Origin: Crocosphaera chwakensis CCY0110
GTDB taxonomy: Bacteria > Cyanobacteriota > Cyanobacteriia > Cyanobacteriales > Microcystaceae
Assembly (NCBI RefSeq): GCF_000169335.1
Contig: NZ_AAXW01000022.1
Span: 13,228-77,227, forward strand
Direction: 5' to 3'
DNA: 64,000 bases
Shown here: positions 1-8,641 of the stretch, piece by piece
Position numbering within the stretch: the stretch's first letter is position 1
How the letters are laid out: every line of letters starts with the position of its first letter
Made by a program: the position numbers and the translations under genes
The notes under the pieces: generated by a model
What the model saw: the letters and a program-made list of their open reading frames with translations, nothing else
Told to the model about the DNA's origin: nothing
The model's database searches: none

Positions 1-1300
1 TATTTCCTTTGCCTATAACTTCTCCTCCCACTGTAGGAATAGCTTCAAATTGATTAATTTTTATTTGCTTTTTATTTAAAGTTAGATGAGTTTTAATATT
101 CTGAAAATCTACTCGGTCAATTTTGATCGTATCTTTATTATTTAAAGCAATCAACACATCAGGATTATTGAGAGAACCTATAATTTTTAAATTCCCTTGA
201 ACTTTTCCTATTATGGGTATAGTTTTCGGTTCTTGTTTAATCGTTTTGAAAATATTTCTAATTGGAATTACTTGAGTTTTCGCAGATAAATTAAATCCTT
301 TATCTAAATCAAGATAACCCTTAACGACTCCTCTAATTTCTCCAAATTGAGTTATCACCTCATCAAAATTTATTTTTTTTCCTTTAAACTGCAATTGTCC
401 ATGAGTTTTTAAGCGTTGAGGTAAACCTTCAACGTTTGTGTCTACATGGGTTAACTTAGCTATTCCCTGGAAATTAGTTAATTTTTTATTAGCGAGTGAA
501 ACCTCTAAGTTAGCATCAATTTTTCCCGCTTCTAATTCTATTGGAAGGGGTAAAACTTGACTAATTATCTCAGCATTAAGTTGATGTCCTCTAATTAACA
601 AGTTTGTTGATCTATTTTCTTGGTTAAATATTCCAGCAATATTGAAATTTCCCTTATTATCACTATTAACAAAATTAGACTTAACTTGAAACTTGATTTC
701 ACTATTGTTATTAATCGGTTGAATAATTCCTGATAAATTTTCTATATTTATAGGAGTTTCTTTTTCACCATCCTTAGAACGAGATACAATAATAGCCTCA
801 CCTTTTTGTATGCCTAAATTTTTTAAGCGAATGGGACTATTAGGATTTAATGTATTAAATTGAGTCAGTAACCAATTCCCATCTTTTCCCTGTTCTATAT
901 AAGCAGAAGGTTCAATAGCTATGACTTCAATTTCTAATTTTCTGTCTATAATATATTTAAGAGGATTATAAGCAATCTTTAACCCCGACATAGACACATT
1001 AGCTGGATCAGTCGGTGTCGTTAAAAGCTCCGTCTGTCCAAAGCGAATATAATTGAAAGAAAATCCTTCTAATTCACCTAATTCTACAGGACGATTAAGA
1101 AAGGTGCGTAACTGCTCCTCTACTACAGGAGTTAAGTTGCGTTGCACTAAAAAACCCCCACCTAGGGTTCCTCCCGCTAATCCTAACAAAACAACGCTGA
1201 TACTCCAACCAATAAAAGAATGATGTCTTCTTTTGGAGTCCCTTTTGTGAAGACATTGTAAGTTATTTTCCCGTTGCTTGGGAGAACGGTTTCTGATCAT
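1..1300 (-). CDS. TamB-like translocation/assembly protein, N-terminal part (runs off left edge)
   Basis: The reverse strand is open from an ATG at 1298-1300 to the window edge, giving about 433 N-terminal residues of a larger protein. A basic N terminus (MIRNRSPKQRE) is followed by one transmembrane segment near residues 28-50 (ISVVLLGLAGGTLGGGFLV). A long beta-rich region follows, with short glycine/asparagine-bounded strands, phrases such as LEGFSFNYIRFGQ, and many 'LxGxxQPxxNN' turns. This matches the DUF490/TamB family, inner-membrane-anchored periplasmic proteins that bridge to the outer membrane and take part in outer-membrane biogenesis or lipid transfer. Cyanobacterial members are usually well over 1,500 residues, so most of the gene, including the conserved C-terminal DUF490 domain, lies outside. 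The family call rests on overall character; the partner and function are inferred. Confidence 0.75.
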   Translation of the reverse strand, partial: MIRNRSPKQRENNLQCLHKRDSKRRHHSFIGWSISVVLLGLAGGTLGGGFLVQRNLTPVVEEQLRTFLNRPVELGELEGFSFNYIRFGQTELLTTPTDPANVSMSGLKIAYNPLKYIIDRKLEIEVIAIEPSAYIEQGKDGNWLLTQFNTLNPNSPIRLKNLGIQKGEAIIVSRSKDGEKETPINIENLSGIIQPINNNSEIKFQVKSNFVNSDNKGNFNIAGIFNQENRSTNLLIRGHQLNAEIISQVLPLPIELEAGKIDANLEVSLANKKLTNFQGIAKLTHVDTNVEGLPQRLKTHGQLQFKGKKINFDEVITQFGEIRGVVKGYLDLDKGFNLSAKTQVIPIRNIFKTIKQEPKTIPIIGKVQGNLKIIGSLNNPDVLIALNNKDTIKIDRVDFQNIKTHLTLNKKQIKINQFEAIPTVGGEVIGKGN

Positions 1301-1525
1301 AATACTTATTCACACCACCACAGCTTTAACTGATGACTAATCACCATTGTCTGCATCTATTATAGTTGCTAGAGAAATATTCGGAGGATGTCAATAAGTA
1401 AAACCTTAAATTGTTATGGTTAATACCAAACAAAAGCACTGCTTAACCTTTACAAAAAGAAATTTTTTCACAATATTAAGATTTATGTAATATTCAGTCA
1501 TAAATCTCTTGAATTTCCCATAAAA

Positions 1526-1553
1526 TTGACTTCTGAGAACCTAAAATTATCAT
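1526..1553 (+). promoter_or_regulatory. Candidate sigma70-type promoter in the 1301-1634 intergenic region
   Basis: TTGACT (1526-1531) and TATCAT (1548-1553) are separated by 16 bases and point toward the M48 protease gene, about 80 bases upstream of its ATG. The 334-base gap between the divergent tamB-like and protease genes holds no other supported gene. It is AT-rich and should contain promoters for both directions. The match to consensus is modest, so this is a candidate only. Confidence 0.3.
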
Positions 1554-1634
1554 AAAAGTCGTTACCATAGAGGAAATCGTTTATAACATAGAAGCAATAT
1601 CTGTCGTCAATCAATATATAAAAATCAGGTGGCC

Positions 1635-3575
1635 ATGAAACTTAATTGGTATTTATCGATTATTGTAGTTGGGATTCTTTGTCCCAATCTTGCTTTATCC
1701 CAAGAAATAGAACAAAAACAAACATCCTTTCTAAAAGGAAATATTACCCTAGAAACTACTCCTAAAGCTGATAAATCTTTTGAAATTGCTGATTTATCTA
1801 ATAATAACCCTGAAGAAAGTAACAACACTGTTTCTGAGTCAAGTTTTACTGATACAACAGAAGAAAAACCTCAATCGCAACCAGTGGAAACAACCACTTC
1901 TAATACAACAGAAACCCCAACTTTAGAAGCAACTGAGGACGCAACAACCGCAATTATTGATAGTTGTGAAGCTGCTCCTCCGCAAGTGGAACATCCCTTA
2001 ATTACTCCTGTACAAGTTGCTGAAAACGAAACAGAAAACTCGACTGATAATGCAGAAGCTCTATCCTTAGAAAAGCCACCAGAAGTTGAAGAAAAAACGA
2101 CAGAAAATCAAGAGAGAAAAGAAGAAGAGGAAGACACAATATTAAATATTTCTCAAGCTGAAATAACAGAATATCCTACCCTTGCTAAAGCAGATCACTT
2201 TTATAATTGTGGTGAAACTTTATTAGCGGAAAGATTCTATCGAGAGGTAAAAGAACCCTTTGGAAATGAAGGAGAGTTAAACCGAGAAATTCTAGCTCAA
2301 GCGGTTTACGAACCAGAATACTTATTACCAGGTGGTGCAGTTTACTGGCGATTGTATCAAGAAAGTTTGAACGAAAGTGAAGTCTTCAAAAGTAAGCGAA
2401 TTGCCCCATTACAACTATTATCTCAAGACTATCCAGAATTTATTCCTGGACATATCAAATATGCCGAAATCTTGAGAAAAGATGAGCAAGATGAAGAAGC
2501 ATTACAAGTGTTAGAAAATGCGGTGAGTTTGTATCCAAATGAAGCCCCTCTAGTTAAAGCTAAAATTGAAGCAGATGAACGAGCCGGAAATTGGTTAGCT
2601 GCTTCTTTAACAGCCCGTCAATTTTCTGTATTTAATCAAGATCATTTCTTACAGGATGAATTTAAAGAATTAGCGGATAAAAATTTAGACCGCTATCAAG
2701 GGGATCTGCAAGAACAAATGACGTGGAATGTGGTAGGAAATGCGGTGATGGGGGGCGTTGGTGCTGCTTTAATGGGGAATGTTTTTGCTCCCCTTTCCAC
2801 CTTACAAACAAGCTATCTTTTACTACAAGGAGAATCAGCTATTGGCGAAAGTTATGCCGATGGATTTAAAAATCGTCTCACCTTAATTGAAGATCCCGAA
2901 GTAACAGGATATATCAATGAAATTGGCCATAAATTAGCCAAAGTTGCTGGAAGAGATGAATTTGAATATGAATTTTTCGTGGTAATGGACGAAAATCTTA
3001 ACGCCTTTGCCTTACCTGGGGGTAAAATCTTTATCAATGCCGGGGCGATCGCAAAAACTTCCTCAGAAGCAGAAATCGCCGGATTACTCGCCCACGAATT
3101 AGCCCATTCCGTCCTTTCTCACGGCTTCCAACAAATGACCCAAGGGGCTTTAACTAGCAGTGTGATCGATTATATTCCCTATGTCGGGGGGATCGCTAGT
3201 AATTTAGCTATCTTAAGCTACAGTCGCGGTATGGAAGAACAAGCGGACTTATTTGGTACAAGATTACTAGCTGCGACTGGTTACGCTGCTGATGGGGTTC
3301 GCAACCTAATGGTAGTGATGGACGACGAACACAAAAACAGTCCCCCAGCTTGGTTATCCACTCACCCCGATACCAGTGATCGCGTTAAATATATTGAGAC
3401 AGAAATTGTCAGAAATAATTTTAACCGTTTCGCCTATGAAGGAGTAGAAAGACATCAAGGAATTCGCAAAAAGGTTGTTCAACTATTAGAACAACACGAA
3501 GCCAAAGAAAACGGAGAAGAAATTGAAGAAACTCCCAAAAAAGATGACAGCGAATTAAACAAGGAAACCGAATAA
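1635..3575 (+). CDS. M48 family metalloprotease with TPR-like region, exported
   Basis: A zinc metalloprotease of the M48 (HtpX/BepA-like) family. The HELAH motif (HExxH) lies near residues 487-491 and is followed by a downstream acidic helix (SRGMEEQADLFGTRLL) that supplies the third zinc ligand. The N terminus is a signal peptide (hydrophobic IIVVGILCPNLALS, then QE). About 130 residues of acidic, Thr/Glu-rich low-complexity linker follow, then a helical TPR-like section around residues 180-350 and the protease domain with the motif LPGGKIFINAG. The order is unusual for BepA, where TPRs follow the protease. I chose the ATG at 1635 because a GTG two codons upstream would lie inside the AGGTGG ribosome-binding-like sequence. 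The C terminus is charged. It is likely periplasmic and involved in envelope quality control, by family analogy. Confidence 0.9.
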   Translation: MKLNWYLSIIVVGILCPNLALSQEIEQKQTSFLKGNITLETTPKADKSFEIADLSNNNPEESNNTVSESSFTDTTEEKPQSQPVETTTSNTTETPTLEATEDATTAIIDSCEAAPPQVEHPLITPVQVAENETENSTDNAEALSLEKPPEVEEKTTENQERKEEEEDTILNISQAEITEYPTLAKADHFYNCGETLLAERFYREVKEPFGNEGELNREILAQAVYEPEYLLPGGAVYWRLYQESLNESEVFKSKRIAPLQLLSQDYPEFIPGHIKYAEILRKDEQDEEALQVLENAVSLYPNEAPLVKAKIEADERAGNWLAASLTARQFSVFNQDHFLQDEFKELADKNLDRYQGDLQEQMTWNVVGNAVMGGVGAALMGNVFAPLSTLQTSYLLLQGESAIGESYADGFKNRLTLIEDPEVTGYINEIGHKLAKVAGRDEFEYEFFVVMDENLNAFALPGGKIFINAGAIAKTSSEAEIAGLLAHELAHSVLSHGFQQMTQGALTSSVIDYIPYVGGIASNLAILSYSRGMEEQADLFGTRLLAATGYAADGVRNLMVVMDDEHKNSPPAWLSTHPDTSDRVKYIETEIVRNNFNRFAYEGVERHQGIRKKVVQLLEQHEAKENGEEIEETPKKDDSELNKETE

Positions 3576-3667
3576 TCTTCCCCCTAGTTTTTAGTAGAGA
3601 TATTTTACAAAGCGTCTCTACTAAACTAGAGAATAAAGTAAAGAAATCAAGTCAAAGAAATGAGAAA

Positions 3668-4141
3668 ATGACAAATAATCTTTACGAAACTGATTATGAA
3701 CAATGGTTAGAAAACCAAACTATTGCTTTAAAAGAAAAGAATCCTGATCTATTAGATTGGGATAATTTACTTGAACTATTAGAAATGGGGAATCCCAAAG
3801 ACACCATTGAAAGTAATTTGGTTATCTTAATTGCTCATTTACTCAAACTTTATGTCCAAACCGATGCCCCCGACTGGATGACATTAAGCTGGTATCGCTC
3901 AATTGATGAGCATAGAAACCGTATTTTAAAAGCAAAAAGTAAGTATAAATCGATTAGTAAATTTCTACCCTTAGCTGTTGAAAGTGCCTATCCTGATGCG
4001 CGAAAATTAGCGATTAAAGAAAGCAAATTTGCCGATGGACGCAAAGTAAAATTAAGAGATGAATCAGAATATCCATCTTCTTGCCCTTTTTCTCTCTCCC
4101 AAATTCTTGATGATAATTGGTATCCGAATCATGACTTATAA
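3668..4141 (+). CDS. DUF29 domain-containing protein
   Basis: A 157-residue protein with the DUF29 pattern: an N-terminal 'YETDYEQWLENQ' start, a central helix with IESNLVILIAHLLKLYVQ, the 'DAPDWMTLSWYRSIDEHRNRI' region, and a C-terminal 'YPSSCPFSLSQILDDNWYP' segment. The family is abundant in cyanobacteria, often in many copies, and its function is not established. It starts at an ATG 92 bases after the M48 protease stop, on the same strand. The gene after it is convergent, only 7 bases away. There is no signal peptide and it appears soluble. The family assignment is firm; the role is unknown. Confidence 0.88.
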   Translation: MTNNLYETDYEQWLENQTIALKEKNPDLLDWDNLLELLEMGNPKDTIESNLVILIAHLLKLYVQTDAPDWMTLSWYRSIDEHRNRILKAKSKYKSISKFLPLAVESAYPDARKLAIKESKFADGRKVKLRDESEYPSSCPFSLSQILDDNWYPNHDL

Positions 4142-4148
4142 AATCTTC

Positions 4149-5198
4149 TTATTTTGATTCAAACCAATCTAAAATACGATTCCAAGCCCACCAGCGATCG
4201 CTATCTCCATATTCACGCTGACAATTTTTATTACTAATATAACCCACATGACCACCGTATTGAGTAACCCTCAAATCGATGTAAGAATTATCCTTACAAG
4301 CAGCTTTTAAATCAGGGATAATAGAAGGATCAAATAAGGGATCATCAGCAGCATAAAAAATTAAAGTTGGTTTCGATAAATTGGGTAATAAAGGTAACGG
4401 ACTACTCGCCTGATAATACTCTTCTACCGAAGAAAAACCCAGTCTTTTAATCACTAATTCATCATCAAATCCCCAAATACTATTAGCCCGACGAATCGCC
4501 TCTGGATCAAGATTTTCTGGATGGGCTTTATAAATTTTCCAAGCTAATTTTTTCAACTGTTTAGCGATTCTTTTTTCAATATATTGACCCCACGGACTAC
4601 TAACCAAAGAAGAAAGCGATCGATTAGAATCTAAGTTAGGACAAATAACGGCACCACCAGCAATATCTGACGCTTCTATCGGAAGATTTTGACCCCAACT
4701 TGCCAGGGTTTGAGCTGATTTTATTCCCCATAATGCCAACTGTCCCCCCAAAGAAAACCCTGTTAACCAAAACGGCGCGGGACACCCCATAGTCTTCGCT
4801 TCGGCTGCAATACGCACATAATCTTCACCCTCATAGATACCATCTGACGTTAAAGTAGGAGATAGTTCGGCTGTTTTTCCGTGAGCGCGCCAATCAAAAA
4901 TTACCACCGCATAACCAGCAGCATAAGCTTTTCTAGCTAATACCCGTAAATACCATTGATTATCGAGATCCCCTACAATACCATAAGTTCCTACAATGGT
5001 ACCCCTTGGATTTTTAGGGATGGCTACTAAACCAAAAATTGGGGTTTCTTGCGCCCCAGTAAAAATTTTTTCTTCATAAGTAGGTTCGGAAAATTGGATA
5101 TTTTTTTCCCAGTTTTTCCCTGCAAATATACCAGAATAAACGCTCATTGATAAACCGTTTTTCAGTCCCCAAGGAGGCGTATAAGAAGTAGAGTTCAT
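4149..5198 (-). CDS. Alpha/beta hydrolase, YheT-like
   Basis: A 349-residue alpha/beta hydrolase. The nucleophile elbow is GFSLGG near residue 148. Later come AADDPLFDP (acid residue) and YGGHVGYI (catalytic histidine), a trio typical of the YheT/ABHD1-3 branch. The strand 'YAVVIFDWRAHGKT' corresponds to the usual 'DxRGHG' segment. There is no signal peptide, so it is probably cytoplasmic. Substrate is unknown; the family includes esterases and lipases. The stop codon lies 7 bases from the convergent DUF29 stop. The start is the ATG at 5196-5198. Confidence 0.85.
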   Translation of the reverse strand: MNSTSYTPPWGLKNGLSMSVYSGIFAGKNWEKNIQFSEPTYEEKIFTGAQETPIFGLVAIPKNPRGTIVGTYGIVGDLDNQWYLRVLARKAYAAGYAVVIFDWRAHGKTAELSPTLTSDGIYEGEDYVRIAAEAKTMGCPAPFWLTGFSLGGQLALWGIKSAQTLASWGQNLPIEASDIAGGAVICPNLDSNRSLSSLVSSPWGQYIEKRIAKQLKKLAWKIYKAHPENLDPEAIRRANSIWGFDDELVIKRLGFSSVEEYYQASSPLPLLPNLSKPTLIFYAADDPLFDPSIIPDLKAACKDNSYIDLRVTQYGGHVGYISNKNCQREYGDSDRWWAWNRILDWFESK

Positions 5199-5252
5199 AA
5201 AAATATTAATATTAAGTAATTATAAGTTATTATATCAGCAATCAAACAGTAA

Positions 5253-5314
5253 GGTGCGTTAGACAGCGATAATTTAAGAAATAATGAGTATCTCAAAATC
5301 CATCGTAACCTACC
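5253..5314. repeat. Degenerate cyanobacterial dispersed repeat (GGTGCGTTA... type)
   Basis: The stretch opens with GGTGCGTTAGACAGCGATAA and closes with CGTAACCTACC, an imperfect inverted repeat of the opening. Elements of the form 'GGTGCGTTAgRCg...CTAACGCACC' are, from general knowledge, common intergenic repeats in cyanobacterial genomes. This copy has decayed on its right side. It lies in the 222-base gap between two divergent hydrolase genes. Confidence 0.45.
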
Positions 5315-5420
5315 ATTTTAATTAATTCAAAGAAGATTTAATATTTTATTTACTCCATCCCCTAAGATAATCAGCTAATATACAACAACACACATTTTAT
5401 TGATCTAATTATTAAAGATT

Positions 5421-6308
5421 ATGGAGAATAATCTATCCACTACTGAAACAAAAACCCCAGAAATTCAGCAAGAGACAGGCATTATTAAAGTTCGTGGGGT
5501 GGATCATTATTATGAGTGGATACGACAGCCAGGAATGATAAAAAAGCCGGTTATGGTGTTTGTTCATGGTTGGGGTGGCTCGGCAAGATATTGGCGCAGT
5601 ATCGCAGAAGCTTTAAGTGATAATTATGATTGTTTATTATACGATTTACGGGGTTTTGGTCGTTCTAAATTACCTGAAAATCAGTTAACTTTGACTTACG
5701 AATTAGAAGAATATGCAGAAGATTTAAAAGCATTATTAGATGGATTAGAACTTGATAAAGTTTATATGAATAGTCATTCGATGGGTGCTTCTGTAGCGGC
5801 TTTATTTAGTACCATGTACCCAGAAAAGTTAGAGCGTTCTATTCTCACGTGTAATGGTATTTTTGAGTATAATAAGTTAGCGTTTGATACATTTCATCTG
5901 TTTGGTGGTTATGTGGTTAAGTTTCGTTATAACTGGTTCTTAAAAGTACCGTTTGCGCCTCGTTTATTTATGTCTCGGTTTTTACATCGTCCTATTGATA
6001 AGTTAGAAAAAGTTGCTTTTTTAGAGGATTTTATTTTAGCAGATTATGACGCAGCATTAGGAACCATTTATACATCGGTAAGTAAAAAAGCAGTAGAAAT
6101 TATGCCGAAAAAATTTGCAGAAATTTCTGTCCCGACTTTGTTAGTTTCTGGGGAAAAAGATATTATTATTCCTGCTGCAATGGGACGAGAGGCAGCAAAA
6201 TTAAATGATAATATTGAATATGTAGAAATAGCGAAAACGGCTCATTTTCCCATGTTAGAAGATAAAGAAACATATTTAACAAAAGTTAGGGAGTTTCTTG
6301 ATTATTAA
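5421..6308 (+). CDS. Alpha/beta fold hydrolase
   Basis: A 295-residue hydrolase of the epoxide hydrolase/haloperoxidase-like type. Visible features are the oxyanion-loop motif HGWGGSARYW (near residue 50), DLRGFGRSK, nucleophile HSMGAS (near 118), acid residue in SGEKDIIIP, and catalytic histidine in TAHFPMLED close to the C terminus. A cap domain lies between about residues 140 and 225. No signal peptide is seen. The start ATG at 5421 has no strong Shine-Dalgarno sequence. The substrate cannot be told from sequence. It is not obviously in an operon: upstream is a divergent hydrolase, downstream a convergent helicase remnant. Confidence 0.85.
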   Translation: MENNLSTTETKTPEIQQETGIIKVRGVDHYYEWIRQPGMIKKPVMVFVHGWGGSARYWRSIAEALSDNYDCLLYDLRGFGRSKLPENQLTLTYELEEYAEDLKALLDGLELDKVYMNSHSMGASVAALFSTMYPEKLERSILTCNGIFEYNKLAFDTFHLFGGYVVKFRYNWFLKVPFAPRLFMSRFLHRPIDKLEKVAFLEDFILADYDAALGTIYTSVSKKAVEIMPKKFAEISVPTLLVSGEKDIIIPAAMGREAAKLNDNIEYVEIAKTAHFPMLEDKETYLTKVREFLDY

Positions 6309-6317
6309 TAACAGCTA

Positions 6318-7103
6318 TTACTCAAGTTCTATGTATTCTTCGGGAATATCATCAATAAACTGACTTATTTCTTTAGTGTAACCCTTTTTATCTTTCAAAT
6401 AACTTGAGAGATATAAGGATTTTTTTGCTCTTGTCATAGCAACGTAAAATAAGCGTTTTTCTTCTTCTATTTTTCCGTCTTTTATGCTATAGTAATTAGG
6501 AAATTCTCCTTGAGATAATCCAGCAACAAAAACAGTATCAAATTCTAATCCTTTCGACTGATGAATTGTGATCAATAAAACTTGATTATTGTCTTTAGAA
6601 ATGTGATCAATATTTTTAGATAACGCTGTATATTCTAAAATATTACGTAGTGAAACATAGGAATTAAGGGTTTTATCGTCTTTGTTTTTAAACATTTTTA
6701 CTAATTTTTGAAGATTTTCTGTTCTATTTTCTCCATCTTTTTCATAGTAACGATAAAGTTCTGATTCTACTAATATTTTACCTAATAAATCAGCAGGACG
6801 TAAACGATATATATCATTTTTCCACATTTCAATCTGTTGCGCTAAAGCTTCAAAGTTTTGACCATATTTAGATACTACTTCTTGGCGTTTTTGACTATGT
6901 TGTTTAATTTTAGGGATCAATAAATCTAATAATTCTACTGTTGTATTAGTATCATCAAGCGCACGATGAGTAGGTGAGTTAGAGAGATTTAATTGATTGG
7001 CTAAAAACTCCAAACTATAACGTTCTGCTTGGATAAGTCGTAATACTCTCGATTTATGGCTAAAAAGAGAACAAGAAACAGGAGACTTCAAAGCGATCGC
7101 CAA
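6318..7103 (-). pseudogene. 3' remnant of a DnaQ-exonuclease/UvrD-type helicase gene
   Basis: The encoded peptide contains the C-terminal ExoIII motif of a DnaQ-type exonuclease (HRALDDTNTTVELL), then helicase superfamily 1 motifs V (TIHQSKGLEFDTVFVAG) and VI (KRLFYVAMTRAKKSLYLS) and a natural-looking C terminus. Everything upstream is missing: helicase motifs I-IV and the exonuclease N-terminal metal ligands. The frame enters unrelated sequence near 7050-7100, exactly where an IS630-type transposase fragment begins on the other strand. A complete protein of this kind would be several hundred residues longer, so this is a truncated gene, probably cut by the insertion or by a later deletion. 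The first about 18 residues are likely not native. Confidence 0.8.
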
Positions 7104-7442
7104 GAAATATTTGCTCCATTAACTTTTGAGGGGTCGTGTAATCGAGATTTATTTGAAACATGGCTGGAAAAAAGTTTGATTCCTCAACTTCAACCAGGGG
7201 ATATAATTATTATTGATAACGCTACTTTCCACCAAGGACAAAGTATTAAAGAAACAGTCGAAAAGGTAGGATGTGAAATTTGGTATCTACCTCCTTATTC
7301 TCCCGATTTAAACAAGATAGAACGTTGGTGGTCTGTTCTCAAAACTTGGATGAAACAGAGAGTTAAAGAATTTGAGACTGTTAGAGAATGTGTTGATACA
7401 GCTTTCAAAAAATGTCCTAACGTGTATCCGTAAGGCTATACT
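7056..7442 (+). mobile_element. IS630-family transposase fragment (C-terminal DDE part)
   Basis: The reading frame 7056-7433 encodes the last about 110 residues of an IS630/Tc1-type transposase. Key blocks are APLTFEGSCNRDLFETWLE, the second catalytic Asp in IIIDNATFHQG, WYLPPYSPDLNKIERWW with the catalytic Glu, and a KKCPNVYP C terminus. The N-terminal helix-turn-helix and first catalytic Asp are absent, so it cannot encode an active enzyme. Recognisable transposase homology starts around 7098. Just after the stop, GGCTATACTATA (about 7433-7444) could be a terminal inverted repeat, but no matching left end is present. This is a relic that abuts the truncated helicase gene. Confidence 0.8.
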
Positions 7443-7510
7443 ATAAAGAAGAAAGCACCCCAGATGAATCTAGAGTGCCGACAAAACGTTAAATAAAAAA
7501 GGTGAATATT

Positions 7511-7822
7511 ATGCCTTACACCTATAATAGCTCATTTGAGCTACTTCAAAACCTGCTTGACCGTTCTGATTCTGTGACTGAATTTACCCAGTTTGTGCAG
7601 GTATCAACCGAGTTTATGACCATCATGAGTCAAGAAGAGAAACGGAAACAAGATGAAGACAGAAGAGGATATCTAATGCAAGAGATATTCCAAAACGCTG
7701 ATAAACTTGGATGTCCTAATGAACTTCCACCATTGAAGTCCAAGACAGTTCCCCAACTTGAAGAGTTAAATCAGAGGCTGTTAAAAGAATTATCTAACAG
7801 CAATTTACGCCTAGTCAGCTAA
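7511..7822 (+). CDS. Hypothetical protein, small and helical
   Basis: A 103-residue protein I do not recognise. It begins MPYTYNSSFELLQNLLDRSD and is mostly predicted helix, with a charged middle (SQEEKRKQDEDRRGYLMQEIF). There is no signal peptide, membrane segment, Cys-rich motif or known catalytic signature. I chose the ATG at 7511 because AAAAAAGGTG lies at good spacing upstream; a GTG at 7502 would be inside that ribosome-binding site. It sits directly after the IS630 fragment and ends 9 bases before a palindromic repeat. It is probably real given its clean ribosome-binding site. Confidence 0.55.
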   Translation: MPYTYNSSFELLQNLLDRSDSVTEFTQFVQVSTEFMTIMSQEEKRKQDEDRRGYLMQEIFQNADKLGCPNELPPLKSKTVPQLEELNQRLLKELSNSNLRLVS

Positions 7823-7830
7823 CCTTGTAG

Positions 7831-7847
7831 GGTGGGCAATGCCCACC
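7831..7847. repeat. Palindromic repeat GGTGGGCAATGCCCACC, copy 1
   Basis: Eight-base arms (GGTGGGCA/TGCCCACC) surround a single central A. Copy 2 (9204-9220) matches in inverted orientation over about 25 bases including flanks, and copy 3 (44927-44943) has one change. This copy lies between the convergent stops of the hypothetical gene (7822) and Uma2 (7858), so it may act as a bidirectional transcription stop. Confidence 0.7.
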
Positions 7848-7857
7848 TTACGATATA

Positions 7858-8397
7858 TTAAATCATTTTTTCTACAGATAATTCAATCTCAGGAAAAGCA
7901 AGACTTGATATCATCCCTGTTGTATAAGTTTCCTCCTGTTGATAATCTCCATTTAATACATTTTTGAACACTTTTAACTCTCTTTTTTCTACATCAATAA
8001 CCCAATATTCTCTAATTTCTGCTTCAGCATAAATTAACCGTTTTTGATGTAAATCTTTGCTTAACGTTTTATCCGAAATTTCGATTAACCAATAAATATC
8101 TTCGGGATAGGGATGATGATTATCATACAAAGAAACAGGTAATCTAATAATAGCAATATCCGATTCAGGTTCCGAAGCTGAAAGGGTAATAGGATGCGCT
8201 TCATAAACCTTTGCATAACCCTTTAATTTTTCCCGTAAATAGTCAGCAACAGCATCACATTTCTTGCGATATAATGGCTCTTCTGGAGACATTTCTATAA
8301 TATTTCCTTCTAATAGTTCAACAGGGCGATCATTTAAAATACCTGTTTTAATAATTTTATGATAATCTTCTACTGACCATTTAGCAATTGTAATCAT
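7858..8397 (-). CDS. Uma2 family endonuclease-like protein (DUF820)
   Basis: A 179-residue protein with the DUF820/Uma2 layout: 'WSVEDYHKIIKTGIL' opening, 'VELLEGNIIEMSP' (conserved Glu), 'SESDIAIIRLP'-like core with the PD-(D/E)xK-type acidic residue, 'DIYWLIEISDKTLSKD' and 'AEIREYWVIDVEKRELKVF'. Cyanobacteria carry many copies; a nuclease fold is predicted, but the biological role is not established. The start is the ATG at 8395-8397. Farther upstream starts would add 18 hydrophobic residues that are not part of the family. A hairpin terminator for the upstream small gene separates the two. A second, divergent member lies at 42173-42697. Confidence 0.85.
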   Translation of the reverse strand: MITIAKWSVEDYHKIIKTGILNDRPVELLEGNIIEMSPEEPLYRKKCDAVADYLREKLKGYAKVYEAHPITLSASEPESDIAIIRLPVSLYDNHHPYPEDIYWLIEISDKTLSKDLHQKRLIYAEAEIREYWVIDVEKRELKVFKNVLNGDYQQEETYTTGMISSLAFPEIELSVEKMI

Positions 8398-8425
8398 AAT
8401 AAACTTAATTATTGGAAAGTTAACT

Positions 8426-8456
8426 AAAAGTTGGAGTAAAAGACAACCCAACTTTT
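8426..8456 (-). terminator. Hairpin terminator after the 56-residue gene
   Basis: On the reverse strand the nine-base stem AAAAGTTGG/CCAACTTTT closes a 13-base loop, and the 3' arm itself ends in a short T run. It lies 15 bases after the stop of the small reverse-strand gene and before the Uma2 start, as expected for an intrinsic terminator. Confidence 0.55.
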
Positions 8457-8470
8457 AAAATAAATAACAA

Positions 8471-8641
8471 CTAACGTTGTGCTGGTGGATCACCATCATA
8501 CCTTTCAAATGTGGTATCTTTAGGATCGACTACTCTAATTCTGCTTCCACTTTCCTTAATTTGACCAATTTGAGAATTTTTCCAAGATAGTGAAGCTTTA
8601 TCCTCAGACTTAGAGTTACTTTCAGGGTTATTATTAGACAT
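8471..8641 (-). CDS. Small hypothetical protein, 56 residues
   Basis: The reverse strand encodes MSNNNPESNSKSEDK..., a 56-residue polar protein ending DTTFERYDGDPPAQR. It is not a family I can name. The N-terminal third is Ser/Asn/Lys-rich and probably disordered; the centre is SLSWKNSQIGQIKESGSRIRV. Its ATG (8639-8641) overlaps the ATG of the divergent membrane protein gene (8640-8642), so the two share a start region head-to-head. A hairpin terminator follows its stop. The clean open frame, the terminator and the divergent pairing support a real gene; codon evidence for such a short frame is limited. Confidence 0.5.
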   Translation of the reverse strand: MSNNNPESNSKSEDKASLSWKNSQIGQIKESGSRIRVVDPKDTTFERYDGDPPAQR

